Origin: Diadophis punctatus similis
Lineage: Eukaryota; Chordata; Lepidosauria; Squamata; Dipsadidae
Assembly: GCA_023053685.1 (NCBI GenBank)
Contig: JALIGW010000005.1
Location: forward strand, 23,353,501-23,417,500
Length of the DNA: 64,000 nucleotides
Direction: 5' to 3'
Both the position numbers and the translations under genes were made by a program. Shown here one piece after another: positions 58,330 to 64,000 of the stretch (positions are counted from its first letter, which is position 1; every line of letters begins with the position of its first letter). Below the pieces are notes generated by a model. The model searched no databases. It was not told where the DNA came from and worked only from the letters and a program-made list of their open reading frames with translations.

Positions 58330-59140
58330 CAATGGTAGCTTGGTAGATCAAGGGAGTATAGTGTACCTGCCCCTCAGCAAAGCCTTTGACAAATCTCTCA
58401 TGATATTCTCCTTACTTACTAAAGTTGTAAGGAAGGGTATGGAAGATTGCAGAATGACTGCACTCAAGTCTGCTAATTAATTTCAGTGAGCCGAGGTGGC
58501 TCAGTGGTTAAAAGCAGCACTGCAACATACTTCAACTGACTGCTAGTTCAGCAGTTCAGCTGTTCAAATCTCACTGACTCAAGGTTGACTCAGCCTTCCA
58601 TCCTTCTGAGGTGGGTAAAATGAGGACCCAGATTGTTGGGGGCAATATGCTGAACTCTGTAAACGGCTTAGAGAGGACTGTAAAGCACTATGAAGCGGTA
58701 TATAAGTCTAAGTGCTATTGCTATTGCTATAGTTTGAGAGAAGTACTGAGTGAAACGTCCCAGGGCTCTGCCCTTTGCCCAGTGCTGTTGAGCAGCAGGA
58801 CTTGGAGAGGGAGTGAAGGGGATGCATACCAAATTTACAGATGATACGAAACTGGGAAGGGATGGATAATACTTGAGATGTGGTGGATTTAAAAAGTTCT
58901 AAAGAGGCCCCAGCAGTGGGCTGAAATGAATAGGGTGGATTTCACAAAGTGAAACTGGAAGTTCTGCATCTAGGTAGGAAAAATAAAAACCACAAGTACC
59001 GTATATGGCGAGGAGAACTGGCTTAGCAACAGTACATAGGAAAAGGATCTGGGAGTTCTTGTAGACTACCAATTAAACATGAGCCTGCAGTGTGATGCAG
59101 CTGTTAAAAATTCAAATACTATCTTGGAGTAGATTACTAG
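58330..59140 (+). pseudogene. Decayed CR1 reverse transcriptase fragment
   Basis: Sense-strand remnant of a CR1 ORF2 broken by frameshifts and a SINE at 58488-58731. The pieces are, in order: DQGSIVYLPLSKAFDK from about 58347 (matching the VVYLDFSKAFDK motif), then SQGSALCPVLL from about 58758 (VPQGSVLGPVL), KFTDDTKLG from about 58831 (KFADDTKLAG) and DLGVLVDYQLNMSLQCDAAV from about 59047. Much older than the copy at 15448. Confidence 0.82.
58488..58731 (+). mobile_element. tRNA-derived squamate SINE
   Basis: Full copy with GAGCCGAGGTGGCTCAGTGG, B-box TGTTCAAATCTC, GTTGACTCAGCCTTCCATCC and a CTATTGCTATTGCTAT tail. It splits the CR1 fragment, so it is the younger insertion. Confidence 0.92.
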
Positions 59141-59809
59141 GAACACACAATTTAGGTCATCGGAACTGTTCCAATTCTACCCCAGTCACAGCCCAATAGT
59201 ATTCTATTGCTGGTTCAAATAGTTTTGTCCTCATCCCGAATGCAGTGTTTGTTTCTTTCACAGAATTTGTGACTGATGTTTGTTTGTTTCATTTTTTTCT
59301 ATTGCATGCATTTATTGTTTGAAGCTGGGGGCCTGCAAAATCAAAACAAACTTCCCTGAGAGTAAAAAACATGTTTTAACTAGTTCAATTTGTTTAAATC
59401 ATGGTGTGCTCAATTTAAGGGAGTAGGTTACATTTTTTATTTTTTATTTTGCTTTTGAGAAGCTGGTTCTGATCTTCTTTTTCATTATTTTTAAATGTGT
59501 GCATGCACATAAATGTGAACATTGCCCTTTAGTTAAAGATACTGCTGTCAATGTGGTTTTATTTATGAATATACATGGAATTTATTTTCTGCTCTGCTGC
59601 CTATTGTTTAAACAAAATCAGGTGGCGATGGTAATACAAGTGCTTGCTAATGATAGCCTGGTTTACCAATCACATCCAGATATCAAGTCCATTATAATCT
59701 CCTTTCTTTTTTCACTGCTGGTTTGAAATAAAAATCCTTTTTTCATCCCTCTTGTATCACATGTTATCTTCAGGAAGCTGAAAATGCTTAGTTCTGAATC
59801 AGCCAGGAC

Positions 59810-59992
59810 CAGTGATGGGTTCTAAATCACATCGCTACCAGTTCGCGCATGCGCTCGTGCATGTGACACTTTTGTGCATGCGCAGAAGCTTCTGCACATG
59901 CACAGAAGCGTCCGAGGTGGGTGGACAGAGCCTCCTGCCACCGCCGCTACCGGTTCGTAGAACCAGACCAGACCGGTAGCAACCCACCGCTA
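59810..59992. mobile_element. Non-autonomous hAT MITE, family CAGTGGTGGGTTCC
   Basis: 183 bp from CAGTGATGGGTTCTAAATC to GTAGCAACCCACCGCTA. Flanks GCCAGGAC and GCCAATAC match at 6 of 8. Internal TGCGCATG repeats. Confidence 0.75.
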
Positions 59993-61362
59993 GCCAATAC
60001 TTCCAATTTTGAATATTCTAGACGAGTTACTGGTTTGAATGTTATATCAGAATTTTTAAAGGAAATTTGGGTGATTTTATAAATGGTCATTTTCATTAAC
60101 CTGGAAATTAGTCCAGAAAAATCACTAGCTCACAGAATACCTGGGTCCTAATAGAAAAGATAATCTTAGTTCTTTGAACAACTTTTATAGAATTATTCTT
60201 ATTTGTCACAAGCAAATCCTACAATTTGTTTTTATATTATGTAGGAGAAATGATGATCAAGATTTGAGAGATGAGATCGCCAAAATAATAATAATGAGAT
60301 ATATTTTCTCATGCCGTTCTCACTCTCAATAAGGACCGCAAAGCAGTGCCAGTGTTACTTCTTTTTTCTCTCTCCAGAGACTTAAGACTTGTAGAAACTA
60401 AGTTTCACCAATACACATTTCCACACCTTTCACACCTACCAAACTGAAAGTCTAACTGCCCAGACTAAGTTGGAGTTCCAGAAGACTTGAGGAGGCACAC
60501 TGTTGTTCATGTATCTTATTTGATGTAATGATTACGAAAATTACATTTCCCATATACTGTATCTTTACACCTTCCAGCAAGCCCACCACTGCTCTTGGTA
60601 TTTTTCTCATTCTGGATGCTGTTGCCTCATCCAATTCACATGGACTCTATCTATTATTTTGAGAACCATCTTTTGTCATGAGAATTTTATTTCATGTGTC
60701 TTGTTGAGATTTATTCAGTTTTCATTCTTCACATGAAATATTCCTGAAGAAACCCTTCTGCCTTTTGGTCTTCTTTCTATTCATACAAAGTTACAGGTTA
60801 TACTGCCACATATTGGTTGGCATTTTATGCTAGCAATAATATATTGACATGCAAATACTGATACAAGGTCAGTATGTTCTATCATTTACATACATTTTTG
60901 TATTATTAGTGTATCCAAATTGCATGATTGTAATAGGCATAATTAGGTGTCTTTACTTTGAACCTTCTTCTCACAAGACCTTAACAATTTCTGGAACACT
61001 ACACTTTCACCATAGCATCATATAAGTGCTTGCAAAAAGCTTAAACAAAGTTCTAGGAAAAGCTTATTTAACAGAGAAACTTCTTTGAAGATGATCATAA
61101 CACGGTTAAGATTTGTCTGCTGGGTTCTCTATTAAATGATTTGTGGCTAGGGGGAGGGAGCACGTCATGACACTTTATTTTAATAATGATTTTGAAACCA
61201 GGCCATTTGTAACCTTTGCCCAGCACTAATTAGTTTACAGGCTTAGGAGAGACCATGCCTCCCAGTAGAACATGATTAAATTGCTTCAGCTCAACAATTT
61301 TGATCCAGCTGCTGAAATTATTGTAAGAACAGACAGCAAACAGGAAATAAATGGGTGTAGAT

Positions 61363-61577
61363 CAGCGGTTCCCCAACCTTTATGGCTTGGTGGCCTGGCT
61401 GGGCGGGGGGGGGGGAGAGGGGAATGAGGAACTGGCCTGTGCAAGCACATGCACTGGCCCACTGCTCACATGAGTTGAGCTGCCTGCATGGGTGCACCAG
61501 CCAGCCACTCATGCGGCCCACTTCCAAACCAGCCACGGCCCGGCACTGGGTCACAACCTGGGGGTTGGGGACCCCTG
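61363..61577. mobile_element. Non-autonomous hAT MITE, family CAGGGGTCCCCAACC
   Basis: 215 bp from CAGCGGTTCCCCAACC to GGTTGGGGACCCCTG. Flanks GTGTAGAT and ATGTAGAT match at 7 of 8. Same family as 37313. The open frames it gives on both strands are chance. Confidence 0.88.
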
Positions 61578-62219
61578 ATGTAGATTACAAGTTTACATGA
61601 GATTCAGCAAATAGCCTCATGAACACAACTGAGATGCTTGCTAGACTTCTGCTAAACTTGACTAGATAGTTTGGGGGGTTGAGGAGTGTACACAGGGGCA
61701 GAATGAGTGTTGAGAAACTAACCAATACTCATTGCTTTGTCCAGTAATTATGTCATCTCACCCTGTCCAGAAAAAATAAATAAAGATGAGCTGAAATAAT
61801 AGGAAGCATTCTAGTAGACTTAGGATGAAAGACACCAACAGGTTAAATTTGCTTTCTGATACACAAGTATGTTGTGATTGGTGACAGCATTGTTCTGGAA
61901 TTCCCACCACTGATATATGCCTTGGTCAACATGAATTTGAGTACAAATAAGATCAGATAAGCGTTTTTGGAATCATGTAAGTTAGCCTTTATAAGAATTG
62001 TATTCTCAATAAAACTTTGCTAGGAAAATAATTACTTTTGGTTTTAGACAGTTGTCAAAAAACCTGACATTTTTCTTATTAGGGCTGTGCAGCACTTCAG
62101 ATTTGATTCCAGAAAGGTACTTTAGAGCATTTGGAGATGTAAGCAAAACCTTGAGTGTGCCGTTCTGCCACATTTGCACAGTCTTCATAATTTAGACCAG
62201 CCCAGTTTGTGTATGTATA

Positions 62220-62897
62220 CAGTGATCCCTCGCTATATCACGGTTCACCTTTCACGGTCTCGCTGCTTCACAGATTTGCATCGTGCATTGTGTTCTGCAT
62301 TCTGATTGGCTGATTGGTAAAACAGCTTGCCAAGAGCAGTGAAATACACGTGAAAACTTCCCTCTTGCTCCAGCGCAAGCCATCATGGAGCTTCACTCCG
62401 ATACCTGTGCAAAGCGCCTGGGGCAATGGGAGCGCCCATCGTGACAAGTCGGAGCGCCTGCTGCTAGCGAGGTTAACTGCTGCTCAGCGAATGCTGTCCG
62501 TTGTCTCCCGGATTTCCGGGGAGGGGAGGCACGTTAGCGAGTCCTGCTTCATGCGCTGCGCTACTCAGCAGCTGGCCTTGTAGCCTCTCTGTTTCCCGCA
62601 AGCCGCCCGAGAATCGGGAGCGATATGAGGCCAGCGTGTGCGCGCACCTATGCCTCCCCGAATGCTGACTGCCAGCTGATCGAGTGGCGGGGAATAGGGA
62701 GGGATATGAAGCCAGCGCGTACACGCGCCAAGCTGCTCCGAATGCCGACTGCCAGCTGATTGAATAGCGGCAGTCAGGCAAGCCACAGAAAACCCCCCTC
62801 AAGTGGGTGTAGCGCGAATTAGGTTACTACTTCACGGATTTTGCCTGTCACGGGTTCTTTTTGGAACGTAACCCCCGCGAAAAATGAGGGATCACTG
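62220..62897. mobile_element. Tigger/pogo-like element, family CAGTGATCCCTCGC
   Basis: 678 bp from CAGTGATCCCTCGCTATATC to CGCGAAAAATGAGGGATCAC plus TG, with TA on both sides (62218-62219 and 62898-62899). The interior is CpG-rich and contains two 81-bp tandem units at 62616-62776. No complete transposase. Confidence 0.88.
62616..62776. repeat. Two 81-bp tandem units inside the Tigger-like element
   Basis: Each unit starts GGGAG(C/G)GATATGA(G/A)GCCAGC and ends near CTGACTGCCAGCTGAT. About 80-85% alike by eye. Confidence 0.8.
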
Positions 62898-63622
62898 TAT
62901 TACTATTCCAAATATCCTTTTTAGTCCATTGCTTCGGTTTTTCCCTGATTTCTTCCAGCAGTCTTTTTATAGACTGATGTCATATACTCAATGACCTAAC
63001 AATGTCTCCATTTTCTTTCTTTGATGGCCTTTTTGAGGCTTCTTTATTCCCATGCCATCCCCTGGACTTGAGGATTTGATCTTTTTATTCATCCTAAATG
63101 CCTCTTTTCAAAGCCTCCTTGAATATGGTTCATGTCTCACAGTTACAAAGAAGAATTCAACAGATGTTCTAATTAGTCATTCTTACTCTTAATTTTAAGT
63201 CAATTTTCCTTGAGGTCAGATTATTCTTCATGCTTAGAAAAGTTTTCCTTTCTAAGGATATTCCTGGCAATTTCTATTTTATTCTTTATTTTACCAGCTG
63301 TCTTTTTATCTTTTGTGAACAAATGTCCAAGATAGGTACAGTCCTTGACTTGTATAAAAATGGCATAATAGACCATTGATTTAAATTTTGGAGATCCCCC
63401 CCTGCCTTTTTAAAAAAATATTTATATATGACCCAAAGTTTTTGTTGAGTTGTGGGAATAATGACAGGAGACAGACTCAAGGAACACTTCTTTACTAGGC
63501 AACTTCTCTGTACAACCAGCAACATGCAGTCTGACAGCTAGCCCTTTTATAGGGAGCTGTCGGATGCTTCAACCAATAGCGTTTGAGCATTCTCCCACTC
63601 AAATGCTGGACCTGGGTGAAAC

Positions 63623-64000
63623 CAGTGGTGGGTTCCTACTGGTGCGGTCCACTCTATAGCACCGGTAGCGGCCCGCTGGTGACGTCACAGTACCGGTGCA
63701 GTCGGTTGCCTGTGCCTGGGCGCCGCCCTTTTTTTAAAAGAATTTTTTTTAAAAAAATTTTTTTTAAATTCTTCTGCGCATGCCCAGAAGCCGAGCTTCC
63801 GGCACTGCGCATGCGCTGCCTTCCTACCCCACAGTGAGTCCAAGCAGGGGAGGATGGCTGAGGGAGCATATCAGACGCTGAAAGAACGGGCGGCAGGACC
63901 TATCTCAGTTCCCCTCCCTTCAGCAGTCTGAGAAGCCACAAATGTGCGGTGATGATCCCAGGCATTTTCGCACGTTCGAGGCTTCTCGAGCTGCTGAGGG
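63623..64000. mobile_element. hAT MITE cut by the window end, long CAGTGGTGGGTTCC subfamily
   Basis: Starts CAGTGGTGGGTTCCTACTGG and runs to the window end in the inverse orientation to 20758 and 26549, sharing CTGCGCATGCCCAGAAGCCG and ACCCCACAGTGAGTCCAAGC. The right end lies outside the window. Confidence 0.88.

Larger units (their letters stand above)
58068..64000 (+). other. ADAM12 intron downstream of exon 11 (partial)
   Basis: Intron that continues past the window. The next ADAM12 coding exon was searched for and not found. It holds a decayed CR1 copy with a SINE, hAT MITEs at 59810, 61363 and 63623, and a Tigger-like element at 62220. The stretches 59141-59801, 60001-61354, 61586-62217 and 62900-63622 show no recognised feature; 63050-63400 may be a decayed LINE, but I could not support a clade. 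Confidence 0.75.

Noticed and set aside
62314..62802. Open frames of 89 and 109 codons as a host gene
   Set aside because: They lie wholly inside the TA-bounded Tigger-like element and follow its tandem units; no transposase motif was recognised.
58068..64000. Search for the next ADAM12 exon (segment after the Met-turn and before the disintegrin domain)
   Set aside because: No matching Cys pattern with an AG acceptor was found; it probably lies beyond the window.

Overview
This is a vertebrate intronic window. The repeat content points to a squamate reptile, most likely a snake: CR1, L2 and L1 LINEs, tRNA-derived SINEs (one family with a Bov-B-like tail), many non-autonomous hAT and TA-target DNA transposons including a SPIN-like copy, and (AATAG)n microsatellites at LINE tails. 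The only host gene recognised is ADAM12 (meltrin alpha), a membrane-anchored disintegrin and metalloprotease, on the + strand. Eight consecutive internal exons lie at 9633-9711, 13936-14012, 38089-38272, 39926-39991, 40731-40802, 41961-42130, 42403-42487 and 57919-58067. They total 882 bp (294 codons' worth), share one continuous frame, and have AG/GT splice borders. They encode most of the prodomain (with its cysteine switch), the furin site RHKR, and the metalloprotease domain through the zinc-binding helix [12 protein letters not shown]. The signal peptide and first prodomain exons lie upstream of the window; the rest of the protease, disintegrin, cysteine-rich, EGF-like, transmembrane and cytoplasmic exons lie downstream.

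Everything else is intron. The 24-kb intron after 14012 holds the largest transposon load: a CR1 element with an open 976-codon endonuclease/reverse transcriptase frame (15448-18378, minus strand), a 5'-truncated CR1, several L2-type 3' ends with long AAAT tails, an L1 ORF2 C-terminal fragment (35958-37034, minus strand), a SPIN-like hAT element, and nested hAT and TA-target MITEs. The 15-kb intron after 42487 holds more MITEs, an interrupted SINE that records an exact TA target site, an L2 end and microsatellites. The introns between 38273 and 42402 are short and mostly unique. They contain one SINE and one element with inverted ends that may be Penelope-like.

Many DNA transposon copies could be bounded exactly because their target-site duplications are still visible. 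Nine of fourteen hAT duplications have TA at the central two positions, which points to a Buster-type hAT transposase. No CRISPR array, prokaryotic operon, tRNA gene or rRNA gene was found. Family assignments come from reading translations, terminal repeats and duplications by eye; no database search was run.
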